This document shows positions 52,840 to 60,170 of a stretch of 64,000 nt of DNA, in pieces. The position numbers and the translations under genes were made by a program. The notes under the pieces were generated by a model. It had not been told where the DNA came from, made no database searches, and saw only the letters and a list, made by a program, of their open reading frames with translations. The stretch comes from JAFGFY01 sp964520425. Lineage in GTDB: Bacteria > Desulfobacterota > DSM-4660 > Desulfatiglandales > HGW-15. The stretch's first letter is position 1. Each line of letters begins with the position of its first letter. The stretch lies in the NCBI GenBank assembly GCA_964520425.1, contig CAZFMX010000005.1, positions 7,567 through 71,566 on the forward strand. Direction: 5' to 3'.

Positions 52840-52973
52840 AACTCCTCATTTACCCGTATTGCTCCATTCGTATCATAAGACACAGTAATTACTGCGAATT
52901 TTACCCATCAAAGCGGCATAAAAAACCAGTTATTGTCTCATTCCGCCGCGTATCTCATCGCAACAGCAAATAA
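52825..52973 (+). pseudogene. Severed 3' end of the serine recombinase gene
   Basis: Read in the frame of the recombinase core (KYKMASPK versus RYKLASPR), this segment stays open for 45 codons past the core and ends at TAA 52971-52973. It is basic (PSKRHKKP, SFRRVSHRNSK). In a circularised island the recombinase frame would cross the rejoined core and continue here, giving a protein of about 564 residues instead of 528. It has no start or ribosome site of its own. Confidence 0.7.
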
Positions 52974-53557
52974 TCTGAAGACATGACAGTGTGTGTCTAA
53001 AATCCATCTGGGAGGGGGAAGGAGGAAAGGGTGTGTAATTAGGATCTCCAGAAACGTCCAGGCATCAATGACAAAACGTCAAGAAGTGTTCTTTATCCCT
53101 ATTTACAACATGTTAGCAGAATCACCTATTAGTGCTATTACCCTGATCGTTAGACATAATACATAGTAAAGTAGTAAAAACTAGCCTTAAATACCCCAAA
53201 AGCCATCAATAACACAAATCATTGACAAGGATAGATGGTTAGACATATAATATAGTAAGTTTATATGTAGTTTTAGTGAATCACAACCAGAGGAAGTCGA
53301 TCTAATCAGAGAAACAATTGATAGTGCTACGCAGGTATCACCCTGAGTCCATTATTGACTCACCCCATTGTGGGAAGAAGTAGCATGTATTTACTCCCAC
53401 TGATTAGCCTAAGTCTGCAGAGGCAGCTAATCATAGCTGGGGAGGCAATGGAAAAAGTCTTCGGAGGACACTATTGCTGTGTCCCTTTGGAGGCTTTTTG
53501 TTTTTTCCGATTAGATAGATTTGGCGCCTTTCCTTACGTTGTTGGCTGGAGGCTTCT
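52974..53557. other. Left-end non-coding region of the island
   Basis: AT-rich. It contains two similar blocks, GATCGTTAGACATAAT (53145-53160) and GATGGTTAGACATATAAT (53234-53251), a consensus promoter, and then a leader of about 300 nt with a TGATTAGC/GCTAATCA hairpin (53399-53432) and a GGACAC/GTGTCC hairpin before the first cargo gene. A 68-codon frame here (53355-53561) shows no family features. Confidence 0.45.
53222..53251 (+). promoter_or_regulatory. Consensus sigma-70 promoter
   Basis: TTGACA at 53222-53227 and TATAAT at 53246-53251, both perfect, 18 nt apart. It would start a transcript near 53258 with a leader of about 300 nt running to the zinc-ribbon gene at 53558. Confidence 0.6.
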
Positions 53558-54538
53558 ATGAAAACATGTCCTTTCTGCCTGGAGAAAATTCAGAACGAAG
53601 CAATCAAATGCAAACACTGTGGAGAGTTTTTCGAGCAAAAGCCTGTTTTTGAAAAAAACTCTGTCAGCTATTCACCGAAAGTTGAACCAATCCAATCTGA
53701 GGATATTGAATTTATAGATTCTGAAAATGAACTAGAGAACAAAAGACTGCGACATGGCGCAAGAACAGAAGAACAAGACACAGTTGAATGTAATAAGTGC
53801 GGAGAATATTTTGATGACAATGTACAGTTCTGCCCGAATTGTGGTGCTTACGTCAGTAAAAAAAGAAAAAAGAAGTTCTTGTTCGTCATTAATAGCATTT
53901 CGTTTTTGATACTTTTCTTAGTGTTAGCAATTTCTAAATATGCTGGAGAGCTGACCAGAGAAAAACTCGTTCCATCCATTGATTCTGAAAAAGTCGTAGT
54001 AGACAAGGATCAGAACAGAAAAGGCCCCATTGCCATTGACCCTGATAGTATCGTTCTAATTGAGGATCATAATGAAAAAAGTCCAGTTGTCATTGACCCT
54101 GATAAAAGTGTCTCCCAGTGGAGTTATGACTCTAGAAAGTCAAAGGATCAACTTGGAAGCACCGTCTATGATACTGTAATTACATGGGACGAGCACGAGA
54201 ATGGGTGTGAATGGCGTTGTAAGAACTTTGGAGGAGCAGATACGGAATTCAATTATGATGCGTTCAATGATTGGTTAGAATGCTGGCTAAGAACTGTACC
54301 CGACGCCCATGAGTGGGACTTCGATAGGGTCTTTGGATGGCAACATGAAGTTATGCTTCTCTATAATTACAAGCTAAATGGAGTAAGTAAATACAACAAC
54401 TTAGAACACGCATCACCTAGTTGGATGTATGCCCATACCTATTTAAGTTATCTGATGGAGACAGGTTGGAAAAGCGTTTCACTAAGTGAAATACCAGTAT
54501 GTATCCGTGATTATGTAAAGAGAGAACGTGGCTATTAA
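53558..54538 (+). CDS. Zinc-ribbon membrane protein, function unknown
   Basis: A 326-residue protein. Two zinc ribbons lie in the cytoplasmic part: CPFC...CKHCG at 4-22 and CNKCG...CPNCG near 75-95. A basic stretch KKRKKK leads into one transmembrane helix (LFVINSISFLILFLVLAISKYAG, about 107-130). The exported part (about 200 residues) has two short similar segments (PIAIDPDSIVLIEDHNEK and PVVIDPDKS) and a tryptophan-rich end. I do not recognise a family for the outer part. ATG 53558 follows GGAGGCTTCT. First gene of the island cargo; possibly a membrane sensor or effector. Confidence 0.72.
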   Translation: MKTCPFCLEKIQNEAIKCKHCGEFFEQKPVFEKNSVSYSPKVEPIQSEDIEFIDSENELENKRLRHGARTEEQDTVECNKCGEYFDDNVQFCPNCGAYVSKKRKKKFLFVINSISFLILFLVLAISKYAGELTREKLVPSIDSEKVVVDKDQNRKGPIAIDPDSIVLIEDHNEKSPVVIDPDKSVSQWSYDSRKSKDQLGSTVYDTVITWDEHENGCEWRCKNFGGADTEFNYDAFNDWLECWLRTVPDAHEWDFDRVFGWQHEVMLLYNYKLNGVSKYNNLEHASPSWMYAHTYLSYLMETGWKSVSLSEIPVCIRDYVKRERGY

Positions 54539-54649
54539 TGAGCAAACTAGAGAGGGATACAAGAAACTGCCAGGCTATGAGCATAATTCAAATATGAGCG
54601 GTAGCACATATGAAGAATCAGATGAATAAGTGTAAAGGAGAAAATATAC

Positions 54650-55162
54650 TTGGGTGTGCTGAAAATAGATCTTAGTTCTAGTCAAAGAATGCGATGGCCT
54701 AATAAGTGTCCATACTGTGGGGAAAAAGCTGATACGGAAGCAAGAACAAGTCTCACAGTCTTTGCAGGAGAACTTAGATATTTTGTCGTAGCTTTTGGAT
54801 GGACAGAGCGTAAATACACGATTTCGTATCCAGTCTGCCGGAAACACAATAAATTTGTCTATACTCGCATGCCTTCATGGGGATTTTGGGGAAATCTCTT
54901 TGTTTTCCTAATGATCACTCTCGCCTTACCTGCTCTCGTAGTAGCTTTGCAGTATATCACGAGTGATGTATTGAAGTATCTTGCAGCAGCGCTAGCAGTT
55001 GCGATTTATGTCTTTTCATTTTTTTGCTTGTTTATCTCTCCGTTCATATTAAAGCCTGTCAGAATCTCTCCTAGTGGAAAAGGATCAGCTAAGCTGTATA
55101 TCCGTAATGAAGGCTGCTTTCGTGAATACCGAATTCTAAACCAAAACATCCTTCTCCCGTAA
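54650..55162 (+). CDS. Small zinc-binding membrane protein, function unknown
   Basis: A 170-residue protein with an N-terminal zinc site (CPYCGEKA near 20, then C-x-KH near 63) and two adjacent transmembrane helices (LFVFLMITLALPALVVALQYI and YLAAALAVAIYVFSFFCLFI), followed by a short cytoplasmic tail. The start is TTG 54650 behind AAAGGAG, or the GTG two codons later; no ATG is available. It lies 111 bp after the other zinc-ribbon membrane protein, with the same orientation, and may work with it. No family recognised. Confidence 0.65.
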   Translation: MGVLKIDLSSSQRMRWPNKCPYCGEKADTEARTSLTVFAGELRYFVVAFGWTERKYTISYPVCRKHNKFVYTRMPSWGFWGNLFVFLMITLALPALVVALQYITSDVLKYLAAALAVAIYVFSFFCLFISPFILKPVRISPSGKGSAKLYIRNEGCFREYRILNQNILLP

Positions 55163-55230
55163 TATTTGAAAAAGACAGATACACCATAGCGACTGCAAAG
55201 AGAGAGCGGCTCAACCATTCAAGGTTTTAT

Positions 55231-55989
55231 ATGGCAATAATAAGAATCAAAAACATGGCAAATATTGATGTTGGAGATGAGAATGAATACGAGAATAAAC
55301 TTGCCTCACATTGTCAGCTTGGCAACGGCTTCGTTTGGTTGGTTTTCTATGATGATTCTTTACCTCCTAATCTGCAGGGCAGATGTGTTCCGAAGGATCT
55401 GTTATATCTTTGCCCGGAGCCATATAACAGCAGTATAATTAATAGTAATGATTGGCAGGAGCATCGGAAATGGGATTGCTACATTGCTATTTCCGAAGAA
55501 TGGTGCGAGAAGAAAGACAAATACCCAGCCTACTTTACATACTTAATTGGTCATGAACTAGGTCATGCAAAAATCTGGCTATCTGATTCAGGTTTGTTTG
55601 AATTCTGTTGGCTAATACACTTATATCTTGTGGAGAGAAGCAAACAGGGAGAAAGAATCCTGCTGCATGAGTTTCCGGAGGAGTCTCATTGTGATCACTT
55701 TGGGGTCTATTTGTGTGAGAAACTAAGTCTTCGGTCTCAACTGAATAGAGAAATCATAGAGATGATTTCGGAGGACTCCTGTAAAGATCGTGAGAGGCTT
55801 CAGTGGCTACTCACCATAAGTGGATCTGATGATTTAGATAAATTGAGGGCGGATTTAGTAAATTCTTTTCGACCTCAAAGGCCGGATCTGATTGATTATT
55901 GGGAGAAGAGAAAACAAAACAATAGAATTACATGCCTTACTCAAAAATATGAGCGTGCTCATTTCGAAGCACTGTTTGATTTCAGATGA
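55231..55989 (+). CDS. HExxH putative metallopeptidase
   Basis: A 252-residue cytoplasmic protein with a zincin-like site: HELGH in YLIGHELGHAKIW near residue 110, and a downstream acidic region EFPEESHCDHFGVYL near 150 that could supply the third ligand and resembles the ExxxD pattern of gluzincins. The first 75 residues look like a substrate or partner domain. It recalls IrrE/ImmA-type proteases, which cleave repressors in mobile elements, but has no visible helix-turn-helix. Only AAGG precedes ATG 55231. Function inferred from the motif alone. Confidence 0.6.
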   Translation: MAIIRIKNMANIDVGDENEYENKLASHCQLGNGFVWLVFYDDSLPPNLQGRCVPKDLLYLCPEPYNSSIINSNDWQEHRKWDCYIAISEEWCEKKDKYPAYFTYLIGHELGHAKIWLSDSGLFEFCWLIHLYLVERSKQGERILLHEFPEESHCDHFGVYLCEKLSLRSQLNREIIEMISEDSCKDRERLQWLLTISGSDDLDKLRADLVNSFRPQRPDLIDYWEKRKQNNRITCLTQKYERAHFEALFDFR

Positions 55990-56309
55990 ATCATACTCAC
56001 ATAATCACTTCCAATTACCCATCGTGGTCAATCCCTCTCCTTATCCCTATATTTTTAATCAGGCCCCTATAGTTAAGTGAAGATAAAGTAGTCAAGTGAA
56101 GATAAAATAACCTTACAGAAGGTTATAGCCCCCTTTCCTTCCATTCAAACAACACCTACAAATCAATACCGAACTTCGCCTGTTCGACCCTGGGGACATG
56201 CTGCGGCCATCTTACAGCTAATCTGTGTTGCGAAGCTCATCATTTTCATTGTCGATCGTTCTTGCTGATTGAGGCATAAAAAATTCCGATCAGAAAGGAG
56301 GTGAAAAAC

Positions 56310-56492
56310 ATGTCTAATTTCTTTGATGATGACTGCGATTTTGGATGGCAAGAAATGGGGATGCTTGGCGCTCTCGCAGAAGAGATGTCTGAAGAAGAAA
56401 AAGAGCGTCTGAGGCTAGAACAAGAGATAGAGAAAGAAATGGATAGATCCTGCTGTAATGAAGACTTTTCAGAAGAAGATTTTCGTCCATAA
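56310..56492 (+). CDS. Small acidic protein
   Basis: A 60-residue, very acidic protein (MSNFFDDDCDFGWQ..., then a charged helix EEMSEEEKERLRLEQEIEKEMD, and CC near the end). The ATG at 56310 has one of the best ribosome sites of the island (AAAGGAGGTGAAAAAC). It could be a regulator, an antitoxin-like or a DNA-mimic protein; nothing in the sequence decides. It is followed by a terminator. Confidence 0.55.
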   Translation: MSNFFDDDCDFGWQEMGMLGALAEEMSEEEKERLRLEQEIEKEMDRSCCNEDFSEEDFRP

Positions 56493-56520
56493 CTAAATTT
56501 CAAGAGTAGAGACAGAGGCA

Positions 56521-56560
56521 GCCGTATGGTCTTTATGATCATGCGGCTTTTCTTGTTTCT
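56521..56560 (+). terminator. Rho-independent terminator
   Basis: GCCGTATGGTC (56521-56531) pairs with GATCATGCGGC (56537-56547) with two G-U pairs and a 5-nt loop, followed by TTTTCTTGTTTCT. It separates the small acidic protein from the DUF2958 gene, whose ribosome site starts right after it. Confidence 0.7.
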
Positions 56561-56575
56561 GAAAGGAGTAGAACG

Positions 56576-56914
56576 ATGTGGAATGAGCCATCAACAGAAA
56601 GACTGGCAGAAATACCGAGGCTCTACGAGACAGAGCACATAGCTCTGGAGCTGAAAATGATCCATCTACATTTCTTCATAGGCGGCTGTGATTGGTATAT
56701 TGCAGAGTTTGACGGAGAGGACATCTTCTTTGGCTTTGTGATCCTAAATTCTGATTACCAAAATTCTGAATGGGGATACATCAGTTTCCGTGAATTGAAG
56801 TCCATTAAGATACATGGCTGCTTAGAAGTAGATACCGAAAGCATTTGGCAGGTCTGTGAGGCACAGAAGATAGAGAAGATAAGAATTGCACATGGATGGT
56901 CTTGGGATTTCTAA
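56576..56914 (+). CDS. DUF2958 family protein
   Basis: A 112-residue protein that follows the DUF2958 pattern closely: PRLYETEHIALELKMIHLHFF, GGCDWYIAEFDGEDIFFGFVIL, and SEWGYISFRELKSIK. The family is widespread on plasmids and integrative elements, and its function is unknown. ATG 56576 follows AAAGGAGTAGAACG. Its presence supports the foreign origin of this region. Confidence 0.85.
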   Translation: MWNEPSTERLAEIPRLYETEHIALELKMIHLHFFIGGCDWYIAEFDGEDIFFGFVILNSDYQNSEWGYISFRELKSIKIHGCLEVDTESIWQVCEAQKIEKIRIAHGWSWDF

Positions 56915-57090
56915 CGAAAGAGCTCAGAAGTAGATCAGTTGAGATCCATGACCTATGTACTTAAAACAAAGTGATAGCAGTCTTGTTGAGTTTTTCTCCA
57001 TTTTCTTGTAGTATAAGAAAATAGCTGTCGGTCTGTTTGGACTACACCCCTAATAAATATGTTCGATTTCTGAGTGAAGGAATATAGTTC

Positions 57091-57984
57091 ATGATAAGTC
57101 GCAAAAGTGCCATGGCAATTGCCAATGCATATACTAGCAAATTCACATACTCAAAAAGATCGGGTTATGGCGAAAAGGATAAAGTATATCATAATGGCCT
57201 TTACGACTACCTTTATGAACACGAATATCAAGCTTGGTTTTGCAACGCCAGTAAGAAGCCATATACCATAAGAGGACTTAAAGAATGGTTTCTAAGAATT
57301 CATACCGGTGAAACTCTTTACGATGCTACCCAAAGTTGGCCTTGGGATAAAAGAAAAGCACTTGGACAAGAATATTTAAAGAATTTGGCTCGTGATATTT
57401 TGAATTTTTACGCACCAAATCTTGAAGATCGTTGGTCTGGAGAAAAGTACAAGAAGCATTATGATGAGATAACAAGACGCCTGGAAATCGATGGATACAT
57501 TTTCAAAGATGGTCAAGTTTATCGAACAGAACCAGATGTTTTAGATGTTGAAGAGGAGTTAAGTCTTTTGGAGACTCTTCATAGGTCTTTAGGGCTTTCG
57601 GATCGTGAAGAGACTTTTCAATTTTTCAAGCTTTGTGAAGACCATTTTATTGCAGGAAAGTGGTCAGACAGCATTGCCAACTCAAGAAAATTCTTGGAGG
57701 CTATTCTTCAGCAAGTCGCTTCACGATTTTCGTCTGCCAAGGGGTTAGTCTTAAATAATGGAGCATTGGATCGTCCTGTTGAGATACGAACATTCCTTGA
57801 AAGGGAAGGCTTGTTAGAGAGAAGAGAAAGAGAAGCTGTTGATAAAATCTACGGTCTTTTAAGCCATACAGGAAGCCATCCATACATGGCCGAAAAAGAT
57901 CAAGCAAGATTATTGAGGCAGATAAGTCTTACTACCACACAATTTATTATGCTTCGCTTGGAAGGTGCTTTGAACAATCCATAA
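57091..57984 (+). CDS. HEPN-like protein, candidate defence gene
   Basis: A 297-residue soluble protein. The first 160 residues are of unknown type, with YKKHYDEITRRLEIDGYIFKDGQVYRTE as a helix-hairpin. The C-terminal 140 residues are all-helical and look like a HEPN domain: FIAGKWSDSIANSRKFLEAILQQVA, then REREAVDKIYGLLSHTGSHPYMAEKDQARLLRQ, which carries an R...H arrangement and the GSHP turn seen in HEPN-containing abortive-infection and RNase toxins. No toxin partner is adjacent. Start ATG 57091 has GAAGGAAT upstream. A role in phage defence is inference. Confidence 0.6.
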   Translation: MISRKSAMAIANAYTSKFTYSKRSGYGEKDKVYHNGLYDYLYEHEYQAWFCNASKKPYTIRGLKEWFLRIHTGETLYDATQSWPWDKRKALGQEYLKNLARDILNFYAPNLEDRWSGEKYKKHYDEITRRLEIDGYIFKDGQVYRTEPDVLDVEEELSLLETLHRSLGLSDREETFQFFKLCEDHFIAGKWSDSIANSRKFLEAILQQVASRFSSAKGLVLNNGALDRPVEIRTFLEREGLLERREREAVDKIYGLLSHTGSHPYMAEKDQARLLRQISLTTTQFIMLRLEGALNNP

Positions 57985-58207
57985 GAAATTCGAGCATGGC
58001 AGTGTAGCACGGTATTGAGGATACCTTTCCTACTACAGATTTACCAACCACCTACTACATCCAATAACCCCAAAAAACATCCAATCTGGCAGAAAATCTC
58101 CTAAAACACAATAGAAGGCACAGGCCAGAGTGAGTTCTCTTCACCAGATGACTGTGAGAGAGCCAGAAGCCTATTCCTATTCGATAACGCTGCCTTACAC
58201 ATTGAAA

Positions 58208-58236
58208 TTGATGAATAATACTAGTCTATTCATCAA
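58208..58236. promoter_or_regulatory. Perfect 10-bp inverted repeat
   Basis: TTGATGAATA (58208-58217) and TATTCATCAA (58227-58236), with a 9-nt centre. It lies in the 435-bp spacer between the HEPN-like gene and the MerR-type regulator gene. It has no T-run, so an operator is more likely than a terminator. Confidence 0.45.
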
Positions 58237-58353
58237 CACCGCATAACCAAAATCCTCGGCAGAACAATCTGACCTGAGATTAGATAGAGGGACATGAATT
58301 CTCTCTCCTACGCAAAACTCATGGGATGCCAGAAATATAGGGTCTCACCACAT

Positions 58354-58381
58354 TAATCTAACTATTTCTTTATAGGGGAAA
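58354..58381 (+). promoter_or_regulatory. 28-bp direct repeat, copy 1 (candidate island promoter)
   Basis: Reads TAATCTAACTATTTC then TTTATAGGGGAAA. It equals 59846-59873 at 27 of 28 positions. It ends 38 bp before the MerR-type gene. The spacing and the position in front of both regulatory and recombinase operons fit a promoter or operator. Confidence 0.5.
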
Positions 58382-58419
58382 GGTATCCCTTACACAATAC
58401 ACTTACGGAGGTGAAAACC

Positions 58420-58668
58420 ATGAAAGACAGAACTTTCAGCATTTCAGAGGTATCGCAAATGAGCGGTGTCAGTAAGAACCGTATTAGGGAATGGCATGAA
58501 AAAGGACTACTGACCGAAGTTGAAATGATCACCGTTGGTAATCGGCTTCACCGTAGATTTACACACTCAACCACAGAACTGATTGTGAGAATTAAGGAAT
58601 ACTTGGAACAGGGTTATGTGTTGAGTGTGGCAGCAGAGAAGGCAAGAAAGAAACAAAAAAGGAATTAA
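58420..58668 (+). CDS. MerR-type excisionase-like regulator
   Basis: An 82-residue protein with a winged helix-turn-helix of the MerR/excisionase type (FSISEVSQMSGVSKNRIREWHEKGLL, about 5-30, and the wing VGNRLHRRF), followed by a helix and a basic tail (EKARKKQKRN). It lacks the effector domain of full MerR regulators. Such small proteins often act as recombination directionality factors or local repressors, so it may control excision by the serine recombinase. The ATG at 58420 has GGAGGTGAAAACC. Confidence 0.75.
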   Translation: MKDRTFSISEVSQMSGVSKNRIREWHEKGLLTEVEMITVGNRLHRRFTHSTTELIVRIKEYLEQGYVLSVAAEKARKKQKRN

Positions 58669-58727
58669 CCAAAAACAAAAGGGCAGGAGATGGGAGCCCG
58701 GCCCTCAGAAACTAGGGTGGAGTTGTT

Positions 58728-59375
58728 ATGACATTAACTTTAAACGATCATCTGGAGAAATTTGAGAAGGTGATCAACTGTAAATGGAAGGAAAAATGTG
58801 ATGTAAAAAATCGGATAGATGTAAAAGTAAGAATGCTGAAATACTATCACCGTCAGCCACATGAGAAAGATGATTTCGTCCTAATGGAACTATTCAATAT
58901 GTATCTACTCGGCGGCTATGACAAGAAATATGATCCGACAAGAGGTAATCTGATGACATATGTGAGAGTGTTCATCGATAGTCATCTCAATACAATGCTG
59001 GATCAAAGACGGAGAAGGAGGTCATGGGAAGACGGGGAAAGGGTACTCAAACAGAATGGGTATGAAAAAGAGATCCGGTTCAAGAGTAGTGATGTCTATG
59101 ACAAACACTACAGGGAACCCCTACCGTATGATGATAGGGACATACGGCTTAGTGATCTCGATGATCCTGAAGCAATCTTGTTGAGAAAAGAAAGAGAGCG
59201 ATTGTTGTGGCAGTTTGCTAAGGAAAGAGAAAGGACGGACGAGGCAAAAATCATTCTAGGATTGGAAGACTACGAGACGCTCGCTAAGCAGACCGGCATC
59301 TTAGAAGATACTATTCGTAAAAGGACTTCAAGGTTGGTCAATGATTTTATTGATTACTATGAGAAGTCAGATTAG
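58728..59375 (+). CDS. Sigma-70-like factor
   Basis: A 215-residue protein with the order of a small sigma factor: a region 2-like segment (YDPTRGNLMTYVRVFIDSHLNTMLDQ near 70) and a C-terminal region 4-like helix-turn-helix (DYETLAKQTGILEDTIRKRTSRLVND near 185). The linker is long and charged. It lacks clear core -10 residues of primary sigmas. It may direct RNA polymerase to promoters of the island, with the 28-bp repeats as candidate sites, or may be a sigma-derived regulator. ATG 58728 follows GGTGGAGTTGTT. It is 59 bp downstream of the MerR-type gene, probably one operon. Confidence 0.68.
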   Translation: MTLTLNDHLEKFEKVINCKWKEKCDVKNRIDVKVRMLKYYHRQPHEKDDFVLMELFNMYLLGGYDKKYDPTRGNLMTYVRVFIDSHLNTMLDQRRRRRSWEDGERVLKQNGYEKEIRFKSSDVYDKHYREPLPYDDRDIRLSDLDDPEAILLRKERERLLWQFAKERERTDEAKIILGLEDYETLAKQTGILEDTIRKRTSRLVNDFIDYYEKSD

Positions 59376-59477
59376 ACCGATTTTTCTGCTTCCTGGCTCA
59401 AGGCACACTACCATTCAAAATTATTTGATCTGTTTATGCTCTTTCTTAGATATATGTTTCTACCACAGTTCTAGTAG

Positions 59478-59546
59478 ATCGCTCCAAGATGTTCTTTGCT
59501 TACTTTCTTTCAAAGAAAGTAAGGTTGTTGTTTTAGAAGGAGCGAT
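59478..59546. repeat. Nested hairpin of the island
   Basis: An outer 8-bp pair ATCGCTCC/GGAGCGAT (59478-59485, 59539-59546) encloses a perfect 12-bp palindrome with one central base (CTTACTTTCTTT-C-AAAGAAAGTAAG, 59499-59523). A transcription terminator is unlikely because no T-run follows; origin, resolution site or structured RNA are open options. Confidence 0.5.
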
Positions 59547-59845
59547 AGCGACTGATGCAGTTGATTTTCTTGTGAGAGGGGTAGTAGATCAATTTATTAG
59601 CCCTCTAATAAATACAGTTGTACTTTTACAGCTTCGATTTCGGACAAAAAAAATGAAAAAAGTCCATTTTTTCTGCTTTTTTTCTACTTAGCCAGTTAAT
59701 CGGGTAGATATAAATATATTAAAATACCTTAGTCATTATTGGAAATTTGGTGTAATATCATATAGATACACCTAAACAATATCATTACATCTATCCCGTT
59801 CTACTTCCAGTTCTTCCTACATCACTTCATTCACGACTACCTGAA

Positions 59846-59873
59846 TAATCTAACCATTTCTTTATAGGGGAAA
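59846..59873 (+). promoter_or_regulatory. 28-bp direct repeat, copy 2 (candidate island promoter)
   Basis: Differs from 58354-58381 by one base (C for T). It would start a transcript covering the small frame at 60006 and the recombinase gene. Confidence 0.5.
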
Positions 59874-60005
59874 AAATTTCCTCGTAATTACCAAGGGTCT
59901 TCCTTCCACACTGGAATAGGGAGGCCGAACCGATGGGCCGAAAACTCCGGGCCCCTGGGAGGTGGTCTCCCAGTTGGACTGATAATCGGAGGATAACCTT
60001 TAATC

Positions 60006-60170
60006 ATGGAGGAACAATATGGCTATTTTGAAGATTTAGACCTGATAACCCAGGAGGTTGTCATAGACTTATTTGTCTCTATCATTGAGAACAAACGGCA
60101 GAGACAAGGAAAGGAGGAAAGCGATGAAAACAGTTGCGATTTATGTGAGATCAAGCAAAGACCTTGCTAA
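60006..60170 (+). CDS. Small protein upstream of and overlapping the recombinase
   Basis: A 54-residue frame: MEEQYGYFEDLDLITQEVVI followed by DLFVSIIENKRQRQGK, then a cysteine-containing end (CDLCEIKQRPC) that lies inside the first codons of the recombinase gene. The helical, charged sequence before the overlap looks protein-like. GGAGG lies 13 bp before its ATG, a little far. Its last 47 nt overlap the recombinase start, so translational coupling is possible. It may equally be chance. Confidence 0.35.
   Translation: MEEQYGYFEDLDLITQEVVIDLFVSIIENKRQRQGKEESDENSCDLCEIKQRPC

Larger units (their letters stand above)
59376..60005. other. Regulatory spacer upstream of the recombinase
   Basis: AT-rich. 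It holds the nested hairpin at 59478-59546, a GGAC/GTCC hairpin near 59642, the second 28-bp repeat, and a perfect 7-bp hairpin CTGGGAG-GTGGT-CTCCCAG (59955-59973) in the recombinase leader. The 116-codon frame at 59341-59691 looks like chance. Confidence 0.5.

Noticed and set aside
53355..53561. 68-codon frame just before the first island gene
   Set aside because: It covers hairpins of the leader and has no ribosome site or recognisable features.
59341..59691. 116-codon frame after the sigma-like gene
   Set aside because: It spans the nested palindrome and AT-rich DNA; composition and lack of a start signal argue against a gene.
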